From assembly GCA_000209465.1 (NCBI GenBank), contig GL890586.1, positions 1-64,000 on the forward strand: DNA of 64,000 nucleotides, given 5' to 3'. The translations under genes and the position numbers were made by a program. Position 1 is the first letter of the stretch. Every line of letters starts with the position of its first letter. The DNA comes from Lachnospiraceae oral taxon 107 str. F0167 (GTDB taxonomy: Bacteria > Bacillota > Clostridia > Lachnospirales > Lachnospiraceae). Under the pieces are notes generated by a model. It was not told the origin of the DNA and made no database searches. It saw only the letters and a program-made list of their open reading frames with translations. This document shows positions 8,688-16,557 of this stretch, one piece after another.

Positions 8688-9116
8688 ATGGAAAAAGCAA
8701 TCATCGTTTATTGGAGTTCAACAGGAAACACAGAGGCTATGGCAAATATAATAGCTGATGGTGTAAAGGCTGCGGGCGGAACACCTGAAGTAGTATTTGT
8801 AGACAGTGTAAATGTAGACGAATTATTGGCACAGCCGGCATTTGCTATAGGATGTCCTGCAATGGGAGCTGAGGAGCTTGATGAGTCAGTTGAGAGCTTT
8901 ATGTCAGATATTGAAGGCAAATTATCAGGTAAGAATGTTCTTTTATTCGGTTCATACGATTGGGGCGATGGAGAATGGATGAGATTATGGGCAGAGCGTG
9001 TTCAAAACGCAGGAGCAACTGTAATCGGTGGAGAAGGTATTATTGCAAACCTTGAGCCTGATGATGATGCAAAAGCTGCATTGGAAGCAGCAGGAAAGCA
9101 GTTAGCTGCATTTTAA
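8688..9116 (+). CDS. Flavodoxin
   Basis: A 142-residue short-chain flavodoxin, an FMN-binding electron carrier that replaces ferredoxin when iron is scarce. The FMN phosphate loop is YWSSTGNTEAMA (residues 8-19), with the second flavin loop around SYDWGDGEWM (about 87-96). Length fits the short-chain type. It is probably co-transcribed with DUF3793 from an iron-boxed promoter, consistent with induction by iron starvation. The coding region is followed immediately by a structured RNA segment and a terminator. Confidence 0.95.
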   Translation: MEKAIIVYWSSTGNTEAMANIIADGVKAAGGTPEVVFVDSVNVDELLAQPAFAIGCPAMGAEELDESVESFMSDIEGKLSGKNVLLFGSYDWGDGEWMRLWAERVQNAGATVIGGEGIIANLEPDDDAKAALEAAGKQLAAF

Positions 9117-9120
9117 TTTT

Positions 9121-9270
9121 GGTCTTACATTAGGAAAACCTAATTTAAGATATGATGGCGAAAGCTGTCATAATATATAGTGGGACGGCGAAAGCCTCCT
9201 CACAAACAATATGGTGGTGCAAACTATCATATACTATCAAGTAAGACTTGAGCAACCTTATTTGATAATA
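9121..9270 (+). ncRNA. Structured RNA with GNRA-capped hairpins, family unknown
   Basis: Five helices can be drawn. P1 GTCTTAC (9122-9128) pairs with GTAAGAC (9241-9247) and closes a junction. Inside are P2 ATTAGG/CCTAAT with an AAAA loop (9129-9144), P3 ATGATGGC/GCTGTCAT with GAAA (9152-9171), P4 GTGGG..GGC/GCC..CTCAC with GAAA (9180-9203) and P5 ATGGTGGT/ACTATCAT with GCAA (9211-9230). An alternative 11-bp stem P6 pairs 9235-9245 with 9257-9267 and uses the 3' strand of P1, so P1 and P6 exclude each other. I do not recognise it as a known riboswitch or ncRNA class. It starts 5 nt after the flavodoxin stop. Confidence 0.6.
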
Positions 9271-9306
9271 TACAGTGTTACACATATTGAAATTTCCTCT
9301 TACTTA

Positions 9307-9340
9307 AAAGACAGGCCTTGAGCAAGCCTGTCTTTTTCTT
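9307..9340 (+). terminator. Intrinsic terminator after the structured RNA
   Basis: AAAGACAGGC (9307-9316) pairs with GCCTGTCTTT (9326-9335), followed by TTTTTCTT. The loop CTTGAGCAA repeats exactly the 9-mer found in the loop of the upstream alternative stem (9247-9255). Confidence 0.9.
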
Positions 9341-9399
9341 GTAAAATAATCAATATAAAAAATAGTAGTCGGAATATTTCAAGTAAAACAGTTTTTCGC

Positions 9400-9428
9400 T
9401 TGACATAAACAGGATGTCATAGTATAAT
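9400..9428 (+). promoter_or_regulatory. Consensus promoter upstream of greA
   Basis: TTGACA (9400-9405) and TATAAT (9423-9428) match both consensus hexamers exactly with 17-bp spacing. Transcription would begin near 9435, about 160 nt before greA. Confidence 0.88.
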
Positions 9429-9462
9429 CTCACGGAACTAGTTAGATTATGTATTAAAGTCG

Positions 9463-9490
9463 CCACATACGCCGGTATAGTGGTTTTTTT
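9463..9490 (+). terminator. Early terminator/attenuator in the greA leader
   Basis: CCAC.TAC/GTA..GTGG forms a stem-loop (9463-9483) followed by seven T. It lies only about 30 nt after the predicted start of transcription. Flanking AGATTA (9444-9449) and TAATCT (9492-9497) could form a longer-range stem. It may produce a short RNA of about 55 nt or attenuate greA-lysS. Confidence 0.55.
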
Positions 9491-9596
9491 CTAATCTTAA
9501 ATATACTAGAATTGAAGTTGAAGTTTTGACTTCAAAATAAATAAGAGAATGGACAATTTTACTTAAGAGTGAAATAGAAGTCAAAATGGAGGAAAT

Positions 9597-10079
9597 ATGG
9601 CAGAAAAAAAGCATATATTAACTTATGAGGGACTTAAAAACTTAGAAGAAGAGTTACAGGATTTAAAGGTTAATAAGAGAAAAGAAATAGCTGAAAAAAT
9701 AAAAGAGGCTAGAGAGCAGGGAGATCTCTCAGAGAATGCAGAATATGATGCTGCCAAGGATGAGCAAAGAGATATAGAGGCAAGAATCGAGCAGCTTGAG
9801 AATCTGCTAAAGAATGCGGAAGTAGTTGTAGAGGATGAGGTTGACCTGGATACTATAGGTATCGGATGTATGGTGAAGATTCTTGACAAGGATTTTGATG
9901 ATGAGCTTGATTTTAAGATCGTAGGCTCTACAGAGGCAGACTCACTTGCGGGAAAGATAAGCAATGAGTCACCGCTCGGTAAAGCATTACTTGGTAAAAG
10001 AATCGGGGAAACTGCAGTTGTAGAGACACAGGCAGGTGTTTCAGAATATATGGTATTGGAAATACAAAGAGTATCTTAA
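9597..10079 (+). CDS. greA: Transcription elongation factor GreA
   Basis: A 160-residue GreA, which enters the RNA polymerase secondary channel and stimulates cleavage of backtracked transcripts. The N-terminal coiled coil (about 1-75) carries the acidic tip GDLSENAEYDAAKDEQ with the catalytic Asp/Glu pair. The C-terminal FKBP-like domain shows ISNESPLGKALLGKRIGE. Length is standard. GGAGG precedes the ATG. It lies 9 nt before lysS, a gene order common in Clostridia, and is transcribed from a perfect promoter through a leader with a possible attenuator. Confidence 0.97.
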   Translation: MAEKKHILTYEGLKNLEEELQDLKVNKRKEIAEKIKEAREQGDLSENAEYDAAKDEQRDIEARIEQLENLLKNAEVVVEDEVDLDTIGIGCMVKILDKDFDDELDFKIVGSTEADSLAGKISNESPLGKALLGKRIGETAVVETQAGVSEYMVLEIQRVS

Positions 10080-10088
10080 GGAGGAAGT

Positions 10089-12032
10089 ATGGCAAATAGC
10101 AATGAACCAATGACAACAGAAGACCTGAATCATATTTTAAGGGCCAGAAGAGATAAGCTGTCCGAGTTACAAGCGGCAAACAACGACCCTTTCTTTATCA
10201 CAAAATATGATGTGGATAAACATAGTACGGATATAAAGGACAACTTTGAGGAATTAGACGGAAAAAGTGTCAATATTGCAGGCAGACTTATGTCAAAGCG
10301 TGTCATGGGTAAGGCATCATTTTGTCATGTACAGGATTTAAAGGGAAGAATACAGGCGTATGTAGCAAGAGATGCTGTAGGAGAGGATGAATATAAGGCG
10401 TTTAAAAAGCTTGATATCGGTGATATTGTAGGTATTACAGGTGATGTTTTCAAAACACAGACAGGTGAAATAAGCTTACATGCTACAAAGGTAGAACTAC
10501 TTTCAAAGAGCTTAAAGCCGCTTCCTGAGAAATTCCATGGGCTTACAGATACAGATACCAGATATCGTCAAAGATATGTTGATCTTATAATGAATGAGGA
10601 TGTAAAGGATACATTTATAAAGAGATCAAAAATCATAACAGAGATCAGAAAATTTTTAGATGGTCAGGGCTTTATGGAAGTAGAAACACCAATGCTTGTA
10701 AGCAATGCGGGCGGTGCTGCGGCAAGACCTTTTAATACACATTTTAATGCATTGGATGAAGATGTAAAGCTTCGTATTTCACTTGAGCTATATCTTAAGA
10801 GACTTATAGTAGGTGGAATGGAAAGAGTATATGAGATAGGCAGAGTGTTTAGAAACGAGGGTGTTGATACAAGACACAATCCTGAGTTTACATTGATGGA
10901 ACTTTATCAGGCATATACAGACTATCATGGCATGATGGATTTGACTGAAAATATGTTCAGGCATTTGGCAGAGGTGGTTTGTGGAAGTACTACAATACCT
11001 TATGCAGAGGCAATGATTGATCTTGGAAAGCCTTTTGAGAGAATCACAATGGTTGATGCCATAAAAAAATATTCAGGCATTGATTTTGAAGAAATAGAGA
11101 CTACAGAGGCGGCAAAGGCACTGGCAAAGGAAAAGGGTATTGAGTTTGAAGAACGCCATACCAGAGGTGATATCATAAATCTTTTCTTTGAAGAATTTGT
11201 AGAGGATAAGCTTATACAGCCTACATTTGTAATGGATCACCCTATAGAAGTGTCACCGCTTACAAAGAAGAAGCCAAGAGATCCAAGATATGTAGAAAGA
11301 TTTGAGCTCTTTATCTATGGTAGAGAGATGGCAAATGCGTACTCGGAGCTTAATGATCCTATAGACCAAAGAGAGAGATTCCTTGCACAGGAGGAGGCTT
11401 TTGCAGCAGGAGACGAGGAAGCAAATCATACAGATGAAGACTTCTTAAATGCACTTGAGATCGGTATGCCACCTACAGGAGGTATCGGATACGGTATTGA
11501 CAGACTTGTAATGTTGCTTACAAATTCACCTGCTATCAGGGATGTATTGCTCTTCCCTACGATGAAGAGTCTTGATAAGTCAAATACAGCCGGAAATGAT
11601 ACAGACTCAGTCGACTCAAAGAGCGGTTTCTTTACACCGAATGAGAAGATAGATTTTTCAAATGTAAAGATAGAGCCACTTTTTGAAGAATGTGTAGATT
11701 TTGAGACATTCTCAAAATCAGATTTCAGAGCTGTAAAGGTAAAGGATTGTGTAGCAGTGCCAAAGAGTAAGAAACTTTTACAGTTCACTTTGGATGACGG
11801 AACAGGTAAGGATAGAACAATCCTTTCAGGTATTCATGATTTCTATGAGCCGGAGGAGCTTGTCGGAAAGACACTTATAGCTATCACAAATCTTCCGCCT
11901 AGAGCAATGATGGGCATTGAGTCATGTGGTATGCTCTTAAGTGCGATAAATGGGTTTAAAGATGGTGACGGAGAAGAACTTCACCTTATAATGGTAGATA
12001 ATCATATACCGGCAGGAGCAAAGCTTTACTAA
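10089..12032 (+). CDS. lysS: Lysyl-tRNA synthetase with C-terminal tRNA-binding domain
   Basis: A 647-residue class II LysRS, longer than the usual ~490-500. The N-terminal OB-fold anticodon domain covers about 55-150. The catalytic domain shows motif 2 [17 protein letters not shown] and motif 3 [12 protein letters not shown]. After [11 protein letters not shown] (about 500) a linker leads to an extra C-terminal domain (about 540-647) of the Trbp111/EMAPII type, with [39 protein letters not shown] and a final HIPAGAKLY, as found at the C-terminus of many MetRS proteins. The domain binds tRNA non-specifically and probably raises tRNA affinity. The gene ends with a strong terminator. Confidence 0.96.
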   Translation: MANSNEPMTTEDLNHILRARRDKLSELQAANNDPFFITKYDVDKHSTDIKDNFEELDGKSVNIAGRLMSKRVMGKASFCHVQDLKGRIQAYVARDAVGEDEYKAFKKLDIGDIVGITGDVFKTQTGEISLHATKVELLSKSLKPLPEKFHGLTDTDTRYRQRYVDLIMNEDVKDTFIKRSKIITEIRKFLDGQGFMEVETPMLVSNAGGAAARPFNTHFNALDEDVKLRISLELYLKRLIVGGMERVYEIGRVFRNEGVDTRHNPEFTLMELYQAYTDYHGMMDLTENMFRHLAEVVCGSTTIPYAEAMIDLGKPFERITMVDAIKKYSGIDFEEIETTEAAKALAKEKGIEFEERHTRGDIINLFFEEFVEDKLIQPTFVMDHPIEVSPLTKKKPRDPRYVERFELFIYGREMANAYSELNDPIDQRERFLAQEEAFAAGDEEANHTDEDFLNALEIGMPPTGGIGYGIDRLVMLLTNSPAIRDVLLFPTMKSLDKSNTAGNDTDSVDSKSGFFTPNEKIDFSNVKIEPLFEECVDFETFSKSDFRAVKVKDCVAVPKSKKLLQFTLDDGTGKDRTILSGIHDFYEPEELVGKTLIAITNLPPRAMMGIESCGMLLSAINGFKDGDGEELHLIMVDNHIPAGAKLY

Positions 12033-12101
12033 AATCTTTATGTAAATTATAATATTTAGCTTGTAACGATGGCTCTTATAGAGCCTGTGTTATATAAAAA
12101 T

Positions 12102-12139
12102 AATGGGTAGTGAATCATTTTGAGTCACTACCCATTTAT
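12102..12139 (+). terminator. Terminator after lysS
   Basis: AATGGGTAGTGA (12102-12113) pairs with TCACTACCCATT (12125-12136) in a 12-bp stem; TTATT follows. A-rich sequence on the other side suggests it may also stop transcription of the convergent lipoprotein gene. Confidence 0.88.
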
Positions 12140-12221
12140 TATAGCTATTATTTTCTAACCGTTATATGATTAAAACTATTTATGTTTTATTAGTCGAACA
12201 CTATTTTGAAACTTCGAGTAA

Positions 12222-13799
12222 TTATTCTTTAACAATATCCTTTAAAGCTCCGGTGTAGTCAAAAATCAGTTGAAGTTTTTCGCCTTCATTATCAGGAAGC
12301 TTAAAGTCACCATATTCATCCTTCTGTGGTGATGAAGCCTGAGCAGTAAAATTATGATTTACAGTTGCCGGAATAGATATGGAATAAGCAATATCTCTTG
12401 GGAAGTCATCCCCCTCAGGATTATCTGACAGCGGACGATAAAGCAGAGTGCTTTCTCCGGTTTTCCAGACCTCAGCATTTTGCTTAAATGCACTGCCTGA
12501 CCACTGTTCAAAAACCTTAGGCTTATTGCTACCCTTTCTAACAACTATATACTCTGTGTTTAATCTATTATAGCTCATTCTCCATCCTACATCCTGATAT
12601 GGGGTATATATTTGGGTGAAGACCATCAATAATAAATCTCCGTCAACTAATTCCGCTTTGCCGATTGACTGACCTGTCTGACTGTCCGGATCAACTTTAA
12701 AAAGCTCAGAAATCAGAGGCTGTCTGCCCTTTTGATTGATTTGATAAACCGATCCTTCATCAATATCAAGTTCACCGTCAGATCCACCGTCTACAATATC
12801 TATTTTTCCGTTATGTGCAAAAATGAGTGGAATATTGGGAGCCGTTTCTTCCTGTGTATCCATATCTTGCTGTATGAGCTGAAGGCTGTTTTCTTCTAAA
12901 CGGGCCTTATAAATTTCCACACTTTCCAAAAAATGCGCTGTTCCGCCATAATACCCGAAGGTAAGATAATACTCCTTACCATCCGCAGTAAGTCCCTTAA
13001 ATTCCGGAGAGGAATATGATTCTTCATTTACATTAAGATCGCCTATAATAATATCTTTATCAGGCTGTTCAAAACTTCTTCCAAAAATCTGTCTTGAAGT
13101 AACATTATACCCGTCTGTGGAATAATTATCACCTTCTATGAGGAAACCGCCGTTTACAAAACCAAGAAATACCACAGAAGAACCTTCTTCACTTGCCCAA
13201 ATATATGGTGTTTCTTTAGAACTTAAATCTATGACACCGGCAGAAGTCCAATCTCCCTTAGCCAGATATTGACCATTTTCACTTATTCCAAGTATCACAC
13301 CTGCTCCAAGCTCTTCCCTGTCTTCTCCATCCATATTTACACTATAACTTTTTGATGTTCCGTCATCAGTCATTTCCGACAGATAAAACCTTTGATTACT
13401 ATAGTACAATTTACCATAGCCGCTATCTTCAAAGAGCTCCTCTACCTTACCGTCTTCTCTTAGACGGCAAATCCATGAGATACCGGTGGAAGTAGGATAT
13501 TCTAAAAACTCACCGAATAATGCATTTTTCTCCAATGCATATTCACCGTATTTTCTAAAATATATATCAGAACCGATTTTAACAAAATAAGCACCGTTAT
13601 TTATAATATTCTCATTTTGTATTTTACTGTTATCCTTATTTTCACCTTGCTTTTTGCTGTCACTTTTTTCTGATTTAACGGTACTTTCTGAGCTTTGCTC
13701 TGTTTTAGTATCGGATTCTGCTTTTTGTGAGAGCGTGCAGGAACAAAGAATCATTCCCATACAAAGCATTGCAAAAATGGATCTTATTCTTTTTATCAT
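12222..13799 (-). CDS. Hypothetical lipoprotein
   Basis: A 525-residue predicted lipoprotein. The signal MIKRIRSIFAMLCMGMILCSC ends in an LCSC lipobox with the lipidated Cys at residue 21, followed by a long Ser/Lys/Glu linker (about 25-65) that would place the domain beyond the peptidoglycan. The remainder is rich in short Tyr/Gly/Asp strands (SDIYFRKYGEYAL, YYSNQRFYLSEM, YLTFGYYGGTAHF), suggestive of a beta-propeller or other all-beta sensor-like domain, but no family is recognised. It stands alone, convergent to lysS, with AGGAGG before its ATG. Confidence 0.75.
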   Translation of the reverse strand: MIKRIRSIFAMLCMGMILCSCTLSQKAESDTKTEQSSESTVKSEKSDSKKQGENKDNSKIQNENIINNGAYFVKIGSDIYFRKYGEYALEKNALFGEFLEYPTSTGISWICRLREDGKVEELFEDSGYGKLYYSNQRFYLSEMTDDGTSKSYSVNMDGEDREELGAGVILGISENGQYLAKGDWTSAGVIDLSSKETPYIWASEEGSSVVFLGFVNGGFLIEGDNYSTDGYNVTSRQIFGRSFEQPDKDIIIGDLNVNEESYSSPEFKGLTADGKEYYLTFGYYGGTAHFLESVEIYKARLEENSLQLIQQDMDTQEETAPNIPLIFAHNGKIDIVDGGSDGELDIDEGSVYQINQKGRQPLISELFKVDPDSQTGQSIGKAELVDGDLLLMVFTQIYTPYQDVGWRMSYNRLNTEYIVVRKGSNKPKVFEQWSGSAFKQNAEVWKTGESTLLYRPLSDNPEGDDFPRDIAYSISIPATVNHNFTAQASSPQKDEYGDFKLPDNEGEKLQLIFDYTGALKDIVKE

Positions 13800-14300
13800 A
13801 TCTCCTCCTTATAAACAAATCGTAGTTGTAAGACTGATTATTTTTAAATGTGACAGTTGCTTTTGTAGAATCATTAACAGTTCCAATATAAAAGCAATAA
13901 TATGGTATATGTTTAACTTTATTGAGTTAAACCACATAATAATTCCAATGGATGATATGGAATATGACATATTTTATATGTCTTATTATAGCATTTAATA
14001 TAGCTTCGGTATACAGATAAAACCAAATTATTTAATGGAGCACTTTTTGATGAAATATATATAATACAGATGTTGCAAGGTTTTCTTACGCGATTTTAAA
14101 TCTATATAAAGGTAAACCCCGAATTGCTTGCGTGTTTTTAGAGAAGATACTACACTGTATTTAAAGAAATGTTGGTTCAGGCGATAATATTAAATGGGAT
14201 AGTTACAGAATTTATTATGCTCTAAGAGAGTGAAAAGCTTAATTTTATAAGATTCTGTATGAAGGAAACAGATAAAAATATGTTTAGAATGGAGAAAATA
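13800..14300. other. Gene-poor intergenic stretch
   Basis: About 500 AT-rich bases. The first part presumably holds the promoter of the minus-strand lipoprotein. I see no convincing gene; open frames here lack ribosome binding sites. No clear IS end or RNA fold stands out. Confidence 0.5.
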
Positions 14301-14816
14301 ATGATTATTTTAATAACAGGTGCATCACATACAGGTAAGACTGTGCTTGCTCAAAAATTACTTGAAAAGTATAAATATCCTTATTTATCGATAGACCATT
14401 TGAAGATGGGTTTAATTCGTAGCGGATATACTAAACTTACTGTTAAAGATGATGATAAGCTTACAGAGTATCTTTGGCCTATTGTTCGTGAAATGATTAA
14501 AACCGCTATAGAAAACAGGCAAAATCTTATTGTTGAAGGATGCTACATACCCTTTGATTGGGCTAATGATTTTGAAAAAGAATATCTTGATAATATAAAA
14601 TATTACTGTCTTGTGATGAGCAAAAAATATATTGAGAATAACTTTGATAATATAAAAAAATATGCAAATACTGTAGAAAGTCGCATAGATGATGACTGGT
14701 GTACTATGGAAAGTGTATTGGAAGAGAATGCTCGATTTTTTAAAAGTGCAAAAAAACATAATGTAAATATCATATTTATTGATGACAGTTATGAGATAGA
14801 TATTGATTTAGGATAA
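14301..14816 (+). CDS. P-loop nucleotide kinase-like protein
   Basis: A 171-residue P-loop protein. The Walker A motif is near the N-terminus, GASHTGKT (residues 7-14), preceded by the strand MIILIT. IDHLKMGLIRSGYT resembles the acceptor-binding region of small nucleotide or sugar kinases, and LIVEGCYIP (about 71-80) is a Walker-B-like strand. It looks like an adenylate-kinase/2-phosphoglycerate-kinase-type protein of unknown substrate. The ATG at 14301 has GGAG upstream at 14291; an in-frame ATG at 14259 would add 14 residues before the P-loop strand. It appears to stand alone. Confidence 0.7.
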   Translation: MIILITGASHTGKTVLAQKLLEKYKYPYLSIDHLKMGLIRSGYTKLTVKDDDKLTEYLWPIVREMIKTAIENRQNLIVEGCYIPFDWANDFEKEYLDNIKYYCLVMSKKYIENNFDNIKKYANTVESRIDDDWCTMESVLEENARFFKSAKKHNVNIIFIDDSYEIDIDLG

Positions 14817-15040
14817 AAGAGAGTTAAGGTAATATAAATTTTTTGAGTGTTTTATTGTATCGTATAGTTGTAAGCGGATGATGTTAAAAGTATATATAAA
14901 CTATAAAAAGGTGTAGGCAAATAATTGTAAAGAAGCCGGTACTCAGTATGATATTAGTGACTGAAGAGAAAGGAAAATAATATTTCTATATAATTATGTT
15001 ATCACTAAATAAAGTAAAAATTTTAAAATTATGCTAAAAT

Positions 15041-15076
15041 AAAGGGGCGATTCCTATTTGGAGTTGCTCTTTTAAA
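15041..15076 (+). terminator. 14-bp hairpin with T-run in the 14.8-15.16 kb gap
   Basis: AAAGGGGCGATTCC (15041-15054) pairs, with several G-T wobbles, with GGAGTTGCTCTTTT (15060-15073) around a TATTT loop. A TGCTAAAAT extended -10-like box (15032-15040) lies just before it, so this is either a terminator or the start of a short RNA. Nothing else is evident in 14817-15159. Confidence 0.45.
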
Positions 15077-15159
15077 ATATAAATTATAATGTTTTGGAAA
15101 CTTTAAAGTATATATAATTATAATAATTTTGATATGAAATACTATTTCAGGGAGATATA

Positions 15160-16503
15160 ATGAGAGAATTTAAAACCGTATCAACACTTCTTGACGGCAA
15201 TCTGGCATTGTCTATAGCACCTGCACTAACACCTAATGGAGTAGAGGATAATCCTCTTTTTTTCAATGGAGAAATTATAAATCCGACAATAGTTTCAGGT
15301 GGACTTTTGGTACTTGCAGATATAGTAGGTACAAGATATTTTAATTACGTACCGGTAGCGCAAAGAGATCCTATTCTTTGCGCACAGGGGGATAGACTGA
15401 GAGCGGAATGCTTTTCCGCTTGTAATGGTGTTTATGCAAGGCTTGATGTTTTTCAAAGTGCCTTGGACGGTGAGATACTTTATGGTACTACCAATGTAGA
15501 TATCGGAGCTGATTTAAGGAAATCTCTTTTTAATATAAAGCAGGGAGACAGACTGAAGTTTCGCATAGGAGATGACGGCTTTAAGACTCTACACAGTAAG
15601 AATATTGATGGCAGTGTGCTGACAGATATACATATACAAAGACCTGTAAAAATGCCGGGCAGATGGGTGAGAGCACTTGGCAACTGTGCCATACTGCATC
15701 AAAATATGGAGTACAAATTTCATATTGAGGGGATACAGGCAAAGACATTTATTGCGATGTTACCGGCGGCTACAGGAAAGGAGCGGTCAGGATGGCTGAC
15801 ACCTACAAAGACGGGTGTGATGTTAAAACCGAGAGAAGAAAAAAACAGTGTATATATTAGCGGACTTCACAGACTCAGTGCACTTAAGAGGATAATGAGT
15901 AATGTAAACTCTGTTTATTTTTATGCACCAAAGGATGGTGAGCCGGGGCAGATGATGATTGAGGTATGTATGACCGGAGCAAATATTACACTTAGTTTGA
16001 CAGCAAAGAGCTATGAGGGGTATTCAGGAGAGGGAGCATTACTTGATTCACTTTCGGATCTAAAAATATTAGAGTGCTCAGACAGAATTGATAATATATT
16101 GAATTTTGAATCAAGACTTGATATCGATAAGATGTCAAAATCTGTGGGAATGATAAAAAGTGATACGAATGCCGCATTGGAGCTGCTTGCCGTCTCAGGA
16201 AAACTAGGGTTTGATGTCAGAGAGGGGGCATTTTTCCATAGAGAATTACCTGATGATCCGGATAGAGTTTTAAAGGATAATAAAAGACTTATAGGTGCAA
16301 AGAAGCTTATTGAAGATACCGAATATATTGAAGATAATATATGGTATGTAAAATCGGGAGATACCATTTATAGAGTTATTTATCCTATAGATGAAAACAT
16401 TGAGAATGCAAAATGCACTTGTACATGGTATCTGAAACATAAAAACGGTAGAGGTCCGTGTAAACATATCCTGGCGGTGAAATTGAAAAAAGAAAAAGTG
16501 TGA
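15160..16503 (+). CDS. SWIM zinc-finger protein
   Basis: A 447-residue protein whose only recognisable domain is a SWIM zinc finger at the extreme C-terminus, in which CTCTW, a 12-residue spacer and PCKH supply the CxC...CxH ligands (about residues 423-442). SWIM fingers bind nucleic acid or protein. The preceding ~420 residues are unassigned but rich in beta-strand-like segments. It is the first gene of a three-gene operon with a very large protein (54-nt gap) and RecQ. SWIM proteins with large repeat proteins occur in several predicted conflict or repair loci, though usually with MoxR and VWA partners that are absent here. A ribosome binding site (AGGGAG) precedes the ATG. Confidence 0.72.
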   Translation: MREFKTVSTLLDGNLALSIAPALTPNGVEDNPLFFNGEIINPTIVSGGLLVLADIVGTRYFNYVPVAQRDPILCAQGDRLRAECFSACNGVYARLDVFQSALDGEILYGTTNVDIGADLRKSLFNIKQGDRLKFRIGDDGFKTLHSKNIDGSVLTDIHIQRPVKMPGRWVRALGNCAILHQNMEYKFHIEGIQAKTFIAMLPAATGKERSGWLTPTKTGVMLKPREEKNSVYISGLHRLSALKRIMSNVNSVYFYAPKDGEPGQMMIEVCMTGANITLSLTAKSYEGYSGEGALLDSLSDLKILECSDRIDNILNFESRLDIDKMSKSVGMIKSDTNAALELLAVSGKLGFDVREGAFFHRELPDDPDRVLKDNKRLIGAKKLIEDTEYIEDNIWYVKSGDTIYRVIYPIDENIENAKCTCTWYLKHKNGRGPCKHILAVKLKKEKV

Positions 16504-16557
16504 AAATAATTTTTATTACTATTTGTGAAGGCACTAAGCGGTAAAATGGAGGTCAGT

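Noticed and set aside
9129..9144. ATTAGG-AAAA-CCTAAT as a second DtxR box
   Set aside because: The half-site spacing is 4 instead of 5 and no promoter overlaps it; it fits better as helix P2 of the structured RNA.
9152..9256. c-di-GMP-I riboswitch, suggested by GGGACGGCGAAAGCC
   Set aside because: The required GEMM pairing and conserved tetraloop-receptor arrangement are not met, and the element has more hairpins.
13654..13998. Plus-strand ORF of 114 codons
   Set aside because: Antisense to the lipoprotein signal/linker region, low complexity, no ribosome binding site.
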